Part shown: positions 1 to 10,446 of the stretch, one piece after another
Layout: each line of letters begins with the position of its first letter
Position numbering within the stretch: position 1 is the stretch's first letter
NCBI RefSeq assembly: GCF_963576675.1
Contig: NC_088913.1
Span: forward strand, 23,701,001 to 23,765,000
Direction of reading: 5' to 3'
From: Euphorbia lathyris
Taxonomy: Eukaryota > Streptophyta > Magnoliopsida > Malpighiales > Euphorbiaceae
Length of the DNA stretch: 64,000 bases
The notes under the pieces: generated by a model
What the model saw: the letters and a program-made list of their open reading frames with translations, nothing else
The model's database searches: none
What the model was told of the DNA's origin: nothing
Program-made: the position numbers and the translations under genes

Positions 1-1364
1 TTAGCATGTGGTATTTTTTGATATTTAAACTATATTAATTATGTATATATATGTATAGTTTTTTTTTAGAATATTTGGGTTATTTTAGTGATTATTGAGT
101 TAAATTATTTTTAGATAAGTATTACTTTCTTAGTTATAGGATTTACTTATTATTTTCACATTTCAAAGTATAAGATATATTGTGTTTATTATCTTCATAT
201 ACATATAGTGATTTTTAGTTAAATCTTATTTTCTTATCTTCCTTTTTGATTTAAATGTATACATATATATATATATGGTCTAAAACTATTTTCTTTATTC
301 TTTTGGCCCATTCATGGGTCCATGTTCCAAAAGGGCTTCATTTGAGTGTACATATTAGTTTATTGTAATTATAATAGTTAGAGAGTCCATTAAATAAAAA
401 GGGGAAAATAAATCACAAAAAAGAGAGTTTTCAATTGAATTATTTAAACTAATGAATTTTTGGAGTTTCCTAATGTGAATAAATAGAGTCGTTTTTGTTA
501 GCATTTCAAACCGTCTTCAAAACACCACGTTTTAAAACCTTAGTCCGTTCCAAAGGCGGATTAAAGGATTATTGTAATTAAAATCGTTTTCGTTGTGAAT
601 AATAGAATTTTCGAATCACTTTCTTAAAGGATTTGTACAAAATAAAATTGACTTGTATGTTTAACCACTTTTTCTCGTTAAAAGGTTTTTATCTCAAACG
701 TCTTCAAATACTCGAGTCGTTCCAACGGCGATTCGGGTAAACTTCATCCAACGGGGCTTTAAAACGCACCTCAATCGTTCCAACGGCGATTAAGGCGCGA
801 ACCATGTAATAAACATCGTTTTGGGGAAATAAGTTAATGTAGAATAGACACACAACATAACATTTAAATACGGTTGTAAATAAATCACTTCTTTCTTCCC
901 CCTCTCTGTGTATGTATAAACATAAATGGGTGATTCTTTACTGATGTGGCTTTTCAATATCATATGCTCAAAACGGTTTCCAAAAAGAGAAAGAAAAGGG
1001 TTTCAAATGAATTTTAAACTTAAAGAAGTATACGATTAGTCCGTTATCGCCTAACATGCTGAGTAGGAGGCCGGTGGTTCATAACCGAGCGATGTCGGGG
1101 TGCCTAGTAGCCTTTCTCCGAAAAGGAGCTAGCCTTCTCGGCTCGTACCTAAGTTTCCCGAACCCACACCGGTCTCCCGCAAGGGATCGGTGTTCATTTT
1201 CCCATTCGTGGGTGGCGACTCTTCCATATCTCCGAGCTTCGGTCCTGCCGAGCAGCTTGATTCCGCGATTGGTTGCTTTCGGCGCCAATCACCGCTTACA
1301 TCGCCATGAGGTTGTCCACCCCCCGGTCCGCCCAGGAGATTAGGCCGCGGCACCTCGTCTAACA
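1..1364 (+). mobile_element. 3' part of a Tat-lineage LTR (plus strand)
   Basis: This stretch matches, in inverted orientation, the LTR at 27526-30411: both share the CGTTCCAACGG-type motifs (about 548, 716, 776 here) and a GC-rich block at about 1040-1345. It ends in a CA dinucleotide at 1364 where the other copy also ends, and Sirevirus gag follows immediately. The first part of the LTR lies outside the window, so a solo LTR cannot be told from the 3' LTR of a complete element. The adjacent bases ATAAG (1365-1369) would be the target-site duplication, and the partner copy should lie left of the window. Small open frames on both strands at 1056-1343 fall in the GC-rich block and are not considered genes. 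Confidence 0.75.
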
Positions 1365-1387
1365 ATAAGAAACAAAAATCCCTTGTC

Positions 1388-3730
1388 ATGAAAGCAGACT
1401 CAACTGAAGCTGAGTCAACCGATGATGAGGAATTGGCCATGTTCACCAGAAAGATGAAAAAGCTGTTCAGAAGAAATGATAGAAATGGCAAAAGACCATT
1501 TAGAAGAAATGATAAGTACAGAGCTGAGTCAAATGACAAGTACAAAAAGGACAGCTCGAAATCTGTCACATGTTTTGAGTGTCATCAAACCGGGCACATC
1601 AAGTCAAGCTGTCCCAATCTCAAAAAGGAAAAGAAGGGAAGCAAAAAGGCTATGGTAGCCACATGGAGTGACAGTGATGAATCAACATCATCTGAAGCTG
1701 AGAAAAATGAAACAGCCAACATATATTTTATGGCAGATGATGGAGCTGACCAATCCCAGTCTGAGCATGCTGACCTCTCTGATGGAACTGCCCCTCGTGT
1801 AGAAAATGTATATATGTTGAACTTGGAAAAACAGCTTTCTAAAAATATATGCTTAGTATCTAAAGAGGACAACTCCTGGCTATGGTATAGAAGACTTGGG
1901 CATGTCAGCATGGATCTTCTTGCCAAATTAGCTAGAAAGCAATTAGTTGAGGGATTACCCAAATTAAAGTTTGAAAAAGATCAGTTATGTAAAGCCTGTC
2001 AGCAAGGAAAACAAACTAAAAGGTCATTTCATAGTAAAACTGTCGTCTCGACCAAAAGGCCATTGGAATTACTACACTTAGATCTTTTTGGACCTATCCA
2101 GCCACTCAGCTTGGGAGGTAAGAAATTTTCTTTGGTTATTGTAGATGATTTCTCTCGGTATACTTGGATCATCTTGCTTAGTAGCAAGGATGAAACCTTT
2201 GAGATGTTCACCACATTGATCAGAAAACTTGAAAATAACAAAGACCTAAAAGTAGCACACATTAGAAGCGACAATGGTGGAGAATTCAAAAACCAACAGT
2301 TTGATGAATTCTGTGAAACCTGTGGTATTGACCACAACTTCTCTGCTCCAAGAACACCTCAACAAAATGGAGTTGTTGAAAGGAAAAATAGAACCATTGT
2401 TGAAATAGCTAGGACGATGCTGAGTGAAAATAGGCTCCCAAAGTACTTCTGGGGTGAAGCTGTTCACACAGCATGTTATATACTGAACAGGGCTCTAGTC
2501 AGACCGATACTTAAGAAAACCCCATATGAACTTTGGAAAGGTCGAAAGCCCAACATTGGATACTTTCGCGCCTTTGGTTGTAAGTGTTTTATACTCAATA
2601 CAAAAGACAACCTTGCTAAATTTGATGCTAAAGCTGATGAGGCGATCTTTTTAGGATACTCAACAAACAGTAAAGCATATAGAGTATTTAATAAAAGAAC
2701 TCAAGTTGTAGAAGAGTCTGTACATGTTGAGTTCGATGAAACTGGCCCTACAGGTAAGTCAACTCAGCCTGAAGAAGAAGAATTAGGCTCAGCTTCCGCT
2801 GATCAACCAGAAGCCACAATGCCTAACATACAGGAGCTGACTCAAGGTAAGCAAGAAATTGAAATATCATTTGCTGACCAATCTATTCCTATAGAGATTG
2901 TAGAAACACCTCTTCCAAACGACTCAGCACTGCCAAAGGAAATAAAGATCCCAAGAGGCCATACAGAACAAGCCATTCTTGATGTTGCTAACAACAAACT
3001 GATGACCAGGGATCAACTTAGAAAATACCTCAGCAATGTTGCATTCGTATCAATACATGAGCCAAAGAATTTTGCTGATGCTGAGCAAGATGAGTATTGG
3101 ATCAATGCCATGCAAGAAGAGCTTGATCAATTCACCAGAAATGAGGTATGGGATTTGGTACCTAAACCTAGGAATCAAAAGCCCATAGGAACCAAGTGGG
3201 TCTTTAGAAATAAGCTAGATGAACATGGGAATGTGATTAGAAACAAAGCCCGACTTGTAGCTCAAGGCTATAGTCAGCAAGAGGGTATAGACTATGGAGA
3301 AACATTTGCCCCAGTTGCTAGATTAGAAGCCATACGAATATTGTGTGCCTATGCCAGTTACATGAATTTTAAATTATACCAAATGGATGTAAAAAGTGCA
3401 TTTCTTAATGGCTTTATAAACGAAGAGGTATACGTTAATCAACCTCCTGGATTTGAAGACTCAAAATTTCCAAATCACGTTTATAAACTCAAAAAGGATC
3501 TGTACGGCCTAAAGCAAGCTCCAAGAGCTTGGTATGAGAGGTTGACCAACTTCCTACTGACTAGAAACTATGTCAGGGGAAAAGCTGACACAACCTTGTT
3601 CATTAAGAAAAAGGGTAAACATACCCTACTTGCACAGATATATGTTGATGATATAATCTTTGGTGCTACTGACGAATCTTGTGCAAAGAATTTAGCCAAC
3701 CGATGCAAACTGAGCTCGAAATGTCCATGA
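1388..3730 (+). pseudogene. Sirevirus 1 gag (C-terminal part)-integrase-RT
   Basis: A 780-codon open frame. Near residue 61 it has a CX2CX4HX4C zinc knuckle ([14 protein letters not shown]), followed by an acidic serine-rich stretch. It then passes directly to the integrase zinc-binding (HHCC) region ([10 protein letters not shown], about residue 165), the integrase core with [15 protein letters not shown] and GVVERKNRT as D, D, E positions, and copia RT with GTKWVFRNK and YVDDIIFG (about residue 752). The aspartic protease expected between gag and integrase is missing: about 1 kb present in Sirevirus 2 (roughly 14940-15895) is deleted at about 1791, in frame. The frame fails at about 3680, where one base is missing relative to Sirevirus 2. 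The ATG at 1388 is only the first in the remaining frame; the true gag start is lost. Confidence 0.9.
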
Positions 3731-4410
3731 TGGGTGAACTCAACTTCTTTCTTGGACTCCAAATCAAGCAAGGCAAGAACGGCATATTTATAAGTCAATC
3801 TAACTACACCAAGGAAATGTTAAAGAAGTTCAGCATGGAAGAATGCAAACCAATATCAACCCCCATGGGTACTGATACTGTCCTATGCAAGGATGAAAAG
3901 ATTGATGCAGGTCTATGGTATCCAACCTCAAATGACTTCACACTCATTGGATATACGGATGCTGACTACGGACGAGATAAGCTAGAACGAAAAAGTACTT
4001 CAGGGGGATGTCACTTCCTTGGAAGCTGTCTGGTATCTTGGTTTAGCAAGAAGCAATCATCCGTAGCTCTGTCTACAACTGAAGCTGAGTACGTGGCTGC
4101 AGGAAGCTGTGTTGCACAAGTCCTATGGATAAAACAACAGCTTGAGGATTACGGAGTAAAAACAAAGACAATAGAGATCAAATGCGACAACAAAAGTGCC
4201 ATTGATCTATCCAAAAATCCCGTCCAACACAGCCGGATGAAGCATGTTAGCATAAGGCATCACTTCATCAGAGATCACGTATTAAAAGATGAGATCAAGC
4301 TGACCTACGTGCCAACAAACGATCAGCTTGCAGATATCTTCACAAAACCCTTGGCCCGAGAGCAATTCAACACACTAAGGGAAGCAATTGGTATGTCAAA
4401 TCCACTATAA
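3679..4410 (+). pseudogene. Sirevirus 1 RT C-terminus and RNase H
   Basis: Continuation of pol after the frameshift near 3680. It contains the end of RT (FFLGLQIKQGKNGIFISQ) and copia RNase H motifs (TDADYGRDKLERKSTSGG, LSTTEAEYVA, DNKSAI, KHVSIRHHFIRD, TKPL). Compared with the same region of Sirevirus 2, about 60 codons around 3890-3910 are missing in frame, including the SLLYL and ILRYL stretches that link RT and RNase H. No plausible initiation codon is needed, since this is the 3' part of one polyprotein. Confidence 0.88.
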
Positions 4411-4983
4411 CTAAATTTTGCATTAAATAAGTATGAGTGGAACTTTGAATGACTGTACGAATGCCATGTTGAGTGAAATATCTATTCCCTACTAAGCTTA
4501 GGTTGAAATAGCCACCCTGCGTACACATAGTAAGCAACAATACTGAGTCAGGCATAAAGGTTAAGTAAACTTCCCATGCTGAGTAGATAGACAAATCACT
4601 TCATGCTGAGTAAAGACACATGCTGAACACGTAACCTATGCTGAGTTAATAGGAGATAGAAAGATCGTCTTAACAAACGATAGGCACTCAATATTATTGA
4701 CGTTTCGAATTTCGGCAATAACCCATTCCCATAAAATAAACTTACACGTGTAAATTCTGACACATTGGGAAGACGCACATTAATGGCAAAAACCCATGCG
4801 CCAAAGATGTCATAATTAACAGAGTATCTGACGCCTGAACGTCCCTAGGAGAAAAACGGCAAGATAATGATTTAGGATCCTCATTGATTTATATAAAATA
4901 GTTGAACTCCCACTCGTTCCTTCTCATTCTTGCAATCCCTAAACTCAAACCTCTTCCGCTCCAAAAATCTCAAATTCGTCAAA
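4411..4983 (+). other. Sirevirus 1 spacer between pol and envelope-like ORF
   Basis: No gene is seen. The stretch repeats the heptamer CTGAGT or close variants (around 4544, 4576, 4600, 4629), a motif also frequent in the corresponding spacer of Sirevirus 2 (18686-19175) and in both coding regions and LTRs. It ends just before the likely start codon of the envelope-like ORF. Confidence 0.6.
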
Positions 4984-7818
4984 ATGTCTCCCAGCAAAAG
5001 TAAAACCCCAGAAGCGCAAAACACACTCACTGACCATGCTAGTCCTTCAATGGAAAAGGAGAGGATAATGCTGAAAGTACACTCGAAGGTTAACAACATG
5101 GAGGTGTTAAAATGCCGGTGGTTCTCTCCGAGCTTCATGTCGACTGAAACACCATTCTGTGAATGGATTGCGAAAAACAACTGGACAGGTCTCTTTTCCC
5201 TTCCAGGAACAGCCTACCCAAGGTTAGTTCGAGAATTCTACTCAAATTTACGAGTTGATGCAGACGACTCAAATTACTTGGAGACAAAGGTGAAAGGTCA
5301 GAAAATCGTTATTACCCCTGCCTATCTAGCCACACTATTAGAGATACCAAACGAAGGAATCCAATTTCGAACAACAAAGGAGAAGATACCTAAAGCCACG
5401 TCTGAAAAGTTAAAAGGGTTCTGTAAACCCAAAGATCACAAAGGAGAAATACCAATTACTTGCATGGGTAAGGATCAAAATATGGTTCATTTCATTCTGA
5501 CTAACTTTATCTTTCCCAAACTTAACTCTGCCTCCTCCGCATCTAACTTCGAACAGTGCTTTATATGGCACATGTTGACTTCAACTCCATTCAATCTCCC
5601 GGTGTTTCTAGTTGGAGCCCTTCAACGAAGTGGTAGGAAACTATGTTTGGGTTCACTTATCACAAAAATCATACAGGACAAGCAGATAGAGACAGTGGAC
5701 GAGACAAGCTCATTGGGAAGTGAAATCACTGCAGTCTTACTAGATGGACTATTGTATAATCAACCCTTAAATGGGTATGAAGGAACAGGAGAAGCCGAGG
5801 AAAATGAGGAAGAAGAGCAAGCAGAAATGGAATCTGAAGCTGAGTTTGCACAAGAAGTTGAGGATCATACTGAGTCACCCAAGACAGTTGAGCCTGAAAA
5901 AGGGAAGAAGAGGAAGGCTGCAGAAGTTGGCTCCAAAGATATTCATTCTGTTCCAAAGAAAATAAGGCTTTCATCAAGACAGAAAGCTCAAACTGACAAG
6001 GTTGAGAAGCACATTGGGAAAAGAAAGAGGCCAGAAGTGCCTGAGGATGAAAACGAGGAAACTCCTGAGACCCCGTTAAAGAGGAAGAAAAGAGGTCACT
6101 CCTTGAAAATAGTGGAAGCCGTATCACTAACCTCTCCTCAAACTGAAGGTCATGAGATTAACCACAAAAAAGAAGATGTGGAACACGTTGAGCAACAAAA
6201 AGGTAATACTGAGGAGGAAGCATGCCCTCTTGATGATGCTGAGCAGACAAGGGAAGAAGGTAACATTGAGCAACTCGTAGGGGAAGGAACTGTGGCTGCT
6301 GAGTCAAGTGAAGGTCTTCAAATTGACCACTCTCCGCCTAAAATTGAGACCCGGCGGAGATTAAAGAAGAAAGCGCAAAAACACCTTGATCTCATGAACA
6401 ACTTTCCCCTTGACGAGCCAGAAACTGACCTGTCTAAAATTCAGTTCAAGTATTTCTCAACTGCCACTGAATCTCCACCAGAAGATCTAGCAGAAAAGCA
6501 AGCCACTGTTACTCAACATGAGGAACATGCCAAGAACCCTACAAATCCAAGTCAAGCTGCACCAATTGAGCCAACTCATACCTCAACTCCACCTCCATCA
6601 CAAAATGTTGATAACTCAGCTCAACAACTTCATAACAGTCCAGGTACTCAGCTTGGCAAGGAACCAACACCTCCACCATCAGAAAATCCTCCACCAGCCT
6701 CTGAGTCCAATGCTGCAAAGTTTGCATACCTGAATGCAACTGAGTCTGGCCGTAGGGTCATTGACTCTGCTCAGACTCTACTTCAAGACTTTCATTCTAC
6801 TCAAGTTGAAGGTAGCCAGTCCACTCACGAGCCCTCTCACCTAACCAGTATCACTCAACTTCTACAAGAACTCCGTAGCCTGAAAGAATTGGTTAGTATT
6901 ATCACTGTAGTGCAAACCCAGCAGCCAAACCAAGAGCAAATTGCCAAACTAACTAAAGTAGTGCTTACAATGGCTACTCATCTGAATTCTCTTGAAGGAA
7001 AAATTCAACACCTATCTAAAGTCAATCCAGGGTACGTCACTTCCTCTGAGCTTCAAAACTATTTTGTTAAGCTAGCAGCGGAACTGACCCCCTCTAGAGC
7101 AACTGTACACACTGAGTCTGCAACATCTGCTGAGTTACAAGATTGCTTCACTAAGCTATATGCTGAGCTAACTAAATCCAGTCCACCAAGCAATACAGAA
7201 TTTGTCACCACCATCGAGCTCCAACAATGTTTTACTAAGATTCAAGCAGAGCTGACAAGTACCCGTGACCTTGTATCCTCATCCTCTCAATGCACGATTG
7301 ATCAACTGAGTGAGGCAGTGAGACTCTTGAACATTGATCAAGCCCAGATGGACGTTGATCCAGTATCCAACACAGAGCTAATGAGCTTCTCGCAAGCTAT
7401 CATGAAAGCCATGAGGATCAACAATGCACAACGAATGTTCTATGACTCTGCTCTGTTGAAACTATTTCATCAATCTTATGGTCAGGTCACCAGCTCCATT
7501 GCCTGCCTCAGCAAAGCCCATGAATGTCTTCTTAGCATGATAAGCAGCTCCCTTTGAGTCCCCAGGCACATCCAGGATGATAGCGTTCCTGTCATCGACA
7601 GTTTGGGAGAAAGCACAAAAAGGCTTCAGCGCTATTCTAACTACCTCTCCTCTGCCGCCAGAAATAAGACCTTCCTTTATCAAGCTGATGATGGCAAAAC
7701 GGGGGAGACAAGTAACAGAGGAACTCAGCCTCAGCCTTTAGGAACTGCGTCTGCCTCTGGGAGCAAAGGAAAAGGCATTGCTCATGTTGACCTCTCAGCC
7801 CAAAAGAAGAAGAAATAA
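4984..7818 (+). CDS. Sirevirus 1 envelope-like protein (one in-frame stop)
   Basis: Reads open from ATG 4984 to a TGA at 7555-7557 (857 codons), then stays open in the same frame to 7818, giving 944 codons if the stop were read through. The N-terminal third contains the globular domain common to Sirevirus ORF3 and 'putative plant transposon protein' sequences (motifs KCRWFSPSFM, FCEWIAKNNWTGLF, PAYLATLLEIPNEG, MVHFILTNFIFPK, FIWHMLTSTPFN). The middle is acidic, lysine- and proline-rich low complexity (KKRK and PPPS stretches), and the C-terminal part looks helical. The function of these proteins is unproven; no clear signal peptide or transmembrane segment is visible. An upstream in-frame TTG exists, but ATG 4984 matches the start position of the Sirevirus 2 copy (19176). 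It is far better preserved than its homologue. Confidence 0.82.
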
Positions 7819-8162
7819 ATCTAGCCAGTTTGTGTCTAGAGTGTGTGTTTAGAAACTTGGCATCTTATCTTGTTATCTGTTTGTTTTGTCATCTACTGTT
7901 TAGGTTGATGTACCTTGCTTTGATGCTGTTGTCCAAAATCGTTTCTTGTTTTGTTGTTGACTGTTATTTAAATCCAACATATTTCCAAACGGAAAGCCAG
8001 TATACATAAACATAACAAACATAATAAAATTAGACCTTGGAAGGCTTAAGACAAAATGAATGCAACCCTTACGGGGGAGTCAACTCAGAAATATCAATCA
8101 TGGGGCAACTTAAAACTGAGTTCCATAATTATGTATTTTGCCAACATCAAAATGGGGGAGTT
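7819..8162 (+). other. Sirevirus 1 3' untranslated region with polypurine tracts
   Basis: Non-coding. It contains repeated G-rich purine tracts (GGGGGAG at about 8072, and AAAATGGGGGAG at 8149-8160 directly before the 3' LTR). The last is the likely primer for plus-strand DNA synthesis; multiple upstream copies are usual in Sireviruses. Confidence 0.75.
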
Positions 8163-9567
8163 TGTTGAAACACCTTTCCACAAGATTTTGATTTGACAAA
8201 ATCATCCATGGTTAAGAGGAAATTAAATTTAGATGCTTTGATTTAATTGTACTAATATGTTTGTTCAATGTTGAGTGCAAAAGTATATACATAAATAAAG
8301 ACAGGTTAAAAGTCAGCATGCACCAAAGCTGAGTAAAACAGAACTCAGCATAAACGGATAAACGCTGAAGTAAAGCAGAACGAAGCTGACTAAATCAGAA
8401 GACAGCCTCATCATCCAAACAGGACCTCAACATGAACGATTGAACATCTGACAGAAAATGTATAAAGCCGAGTGGAGTAAAACGGAGCTGAGTAGTCATC
8501 AGGACAGTATGAAGGATCCGTTCTACTAAAAGACAAAGTCTGCCATTCATCTGCACCAATAATTGGAACCTCGAAGATACCTAAGAAGACTGATTCCGAG
8601 AGTCATGGGACGTTGGATTATTAGAAACAGACAACTGTCACAAACAAACAAAACAGACGCTAAAAGACAACCTGACGCCTGAAGTAAAACAGAAGCAGAG
8701 AATGGTGTGCAGTCTGAAGACTTCCAAAAAATGTTCCCCAAAGAGCCGTTTTGGTTGCAACGGTCAAGACATTTCAAACAATCAAGTTCGCAGTTTTCCG
8801 TCTATAAAAGGACAATCGAAGAACCAAAATAGATACAACACAGAAGCATAAAAGAAGAAAAACACAAGAGAGAAAGTTTCAGAAGCACTCAACTACAAAA
8901 AGAATCTTACACCCACGTTTCTATTCCATGTGTAAATGCTAGATTGAGTTGTAATCATCTAAAGTGTTCTTTAGTTCAAAAAGGAACAAGTCTATGATCA
9001 ATAGCAATATTGAGAGAGTAAAGCTGAGTGCTAAGTTGTAAGCATTTCAGTAGTAAAGAAATCTAGGTGCTGGGTTGTAGCACTTAGTAGGAGTTGAGTA
9101 GACGAATAGAGGAAGGTACTCTTGCATATTCAACTGCCTTGTAATTGGTTTGTGCTCTACCGTTAAAGAGCTCAGTATTGGATTCAAAAAGCCCGGAGGA
9201 CTCTGGGGACTGGACGTAGGCAGAAAGGCCGAACCAGGATAAGTGATACTGAGTAATCTCTGAACTCTCTCTTATATTGTATGTGTTGTTTGTTAAATTT
9301 ACTCAGCATATAAATTGCCTAAGCTGACCTTGAGTAAATAAGTGGTGGTGAGTTAGAAGCTGACTTCCAATAGTGTCAATTCTCAACTCACGAGAAGACA
9401 ACTTTAGTCAACACCTGATTAAATCTGTCTTCTAACATATCTCACCAAGCTGACCAAAAGCAGAGTTAACAAACTCTCAATTTACTTCCAGTCAGCTTAA
9501 GTAAAGCTTAAAAAAAAGTTATATTAGTTCCTAACCCCCCCTTGGAACTAATTATCAGGGACCAACA
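8163..9567 (+). mobile_element. Sirevirus 1 3' LTR
   Basis: Begins TGTTGAAACACC directly after the polypurine tract and ends GGGACCAACA, the same ends as the LTRs of Sirevirus 2. Length 1405 bp. A TATA motif (TCTATAAAAG) lies at 8801-8810. Near the end TAGTTCC and GGAACTA form a small stem around a C-run (9525-9550). The flanking GTAGG (9568-9572) is the expected target duplication; its partner is outside the window. Confidence 0.88.
8801..8810 (+). promoter_or_regulatory. TATA box of the Sirevirus 1 LTR promoter
   Basis: TCTATAAAAG lies about 640 bp into the LTR, at the place corresponding to CTATATAAAGG in Sirevirus 2. It is the expected promoter for full-length element RNA. Confidence 0.6.
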
Positions 9568-9930
9568 GTAGGTACATAATGGTGGCTTTAGGCAGGTACA
9601 TATTGATTACAACAACACAAGTTTATGACTAAGCTTGTTCTAGCATGTTAGGCATACTCTTAAAGCTGAAAATGTTATGAATAAGTAAGAATAGACATGC
9701 ACGAATAAGTTGTCTACTTGATATTCTGTTTAGGAAGCTAACTGGTTAGGCATACTCTTAAAGATGAAAATGATGAACTTGCCTGATTCCTTTCTATTTT
9801 AACATGGGTTATGCTGATGAGATAGGTTTATAATATATCTTCCACTTGGCTTGTTATCTGATTCAAACCATTTAGAATGGTGATGGGTTTTGGATGCCAT
9901 CAGCATAAGTTATAAACTTGTGGCTATAGC
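9568..9930. other. Unrecognised sequence between Sirevirus 1 and solo LTR A
   Basis: No gene recognised. The phrase TTAGGCATACTCTTAAAG occurs twice (about 9650 and 9747), and GAATAAGTTGTCTACTTG recurs on the far side of solo LTR A (about 11910), so 9568-9930 and 11559-11940 are parts of one older sequence split by the LTR. Confidence 0.5.
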
Positions 9931-10238
9931 TGATAGCTCCCTTTTGTATAGGGTTTTTAGACCCCTTTTAGCTCGCTTTTGCCTTATTTCCTTTCAATTT
10001 CAGTATCGTTTTATTACATTCTAGTTAAAATTAATAATTTCTGTTATTTATGGCATTTTCTGTGTTTTCAGGTGTTTTTAGGCCTATTGAGCATTTCCGA
10101 ACCAGACCCAAGCCTATTAGAGCATTTCCGGATTATTCAGGGACCATCAGAGCACTTTTGGGATCCATCAAGGACCATTAGAGCACTTTTCGGAAGTCCA
10201 GGGACCTAAACAGATAAAAGCCGGATTTAGGACTTGTC

Positions 10239-10310
10239 TTGTCGAGACAATACCTGTCTCGTCGAGACAGGCCCTGGTCTCGTCGAGACACTCCTTGTCT
10301 CGACGAGACG
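10239..10310 (+). repeat. Palindrome cluster in solo LTR A
   Basis: Three to four copies of a short palindrome (TGTCTCGTCGAGACA and variants such as TCTCGACGAGA), spaced about 20-25 bp, lie about 130 bp upstream of the TATA box. The same cluster is in solo LTR B at about 21961-22046. Confidence 0.8.
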
Positions 10311-10436
10311 AGACGGGGAAAGGCGCACCAGTGCCTTCCCCCTTGCTAGAATGCGCGAATTTGGTCCTAAAAGCCCATTTAAACACTTTGTAAATGTCCA
10401 TTTTTACTCTTAAGGAATTAGGGTTTCCTCCCTAAC

Positions 10437-10446
10437 TCTATAAATA
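10437..10446 (+). promoter_or_regulatory. TATA box of solo LTR A
   Basis: CTATAAATAG, conserved at 22167-22176 in solo LTR B, in a plausible position for an LTR promoter on the plus strand. Confidence 0.55.

Larger units (their letters stand above)
1365..9567 (+). mobile_element. Sirevirus 1 (Ty1/copia), 5'-truncated in this window
   Basis: Order seen: gag zinc knuckle, integrase, reverse transcriptase, RNase H, a long envelope-like ORF, a polypurine tract and a 3' LTR. An extra ORF between pol and the 3' LTR together with TGTTG...CAACA LTR ends is typical of the Sirevirus (SIRE1-type) lineage of copia elements. The 5' LTR and most of gag are absent because a Tat LTR (1-1364) sits in gag; they may lie left of the window. 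Compared with Sirevirus 2, this copy lacks the protease segment and part of the RT C-terminal region, and has a one-base frameshift in RT, so it cannot be autonomous. Confidence 0.9.

Noticed and set aside
1056..1343. Open frames on both strands in the Tat LTR
   Set aside because: The second LTR copy shifts frame after about 45 codons. The composition is GC-rich LTR leader and no protein family is recognised.
5726..6127. Minus-strand open frame opposite the envelope-like ORF
   Set aside because: It is the shadow of the low-complexity E/K-rich coding strand.
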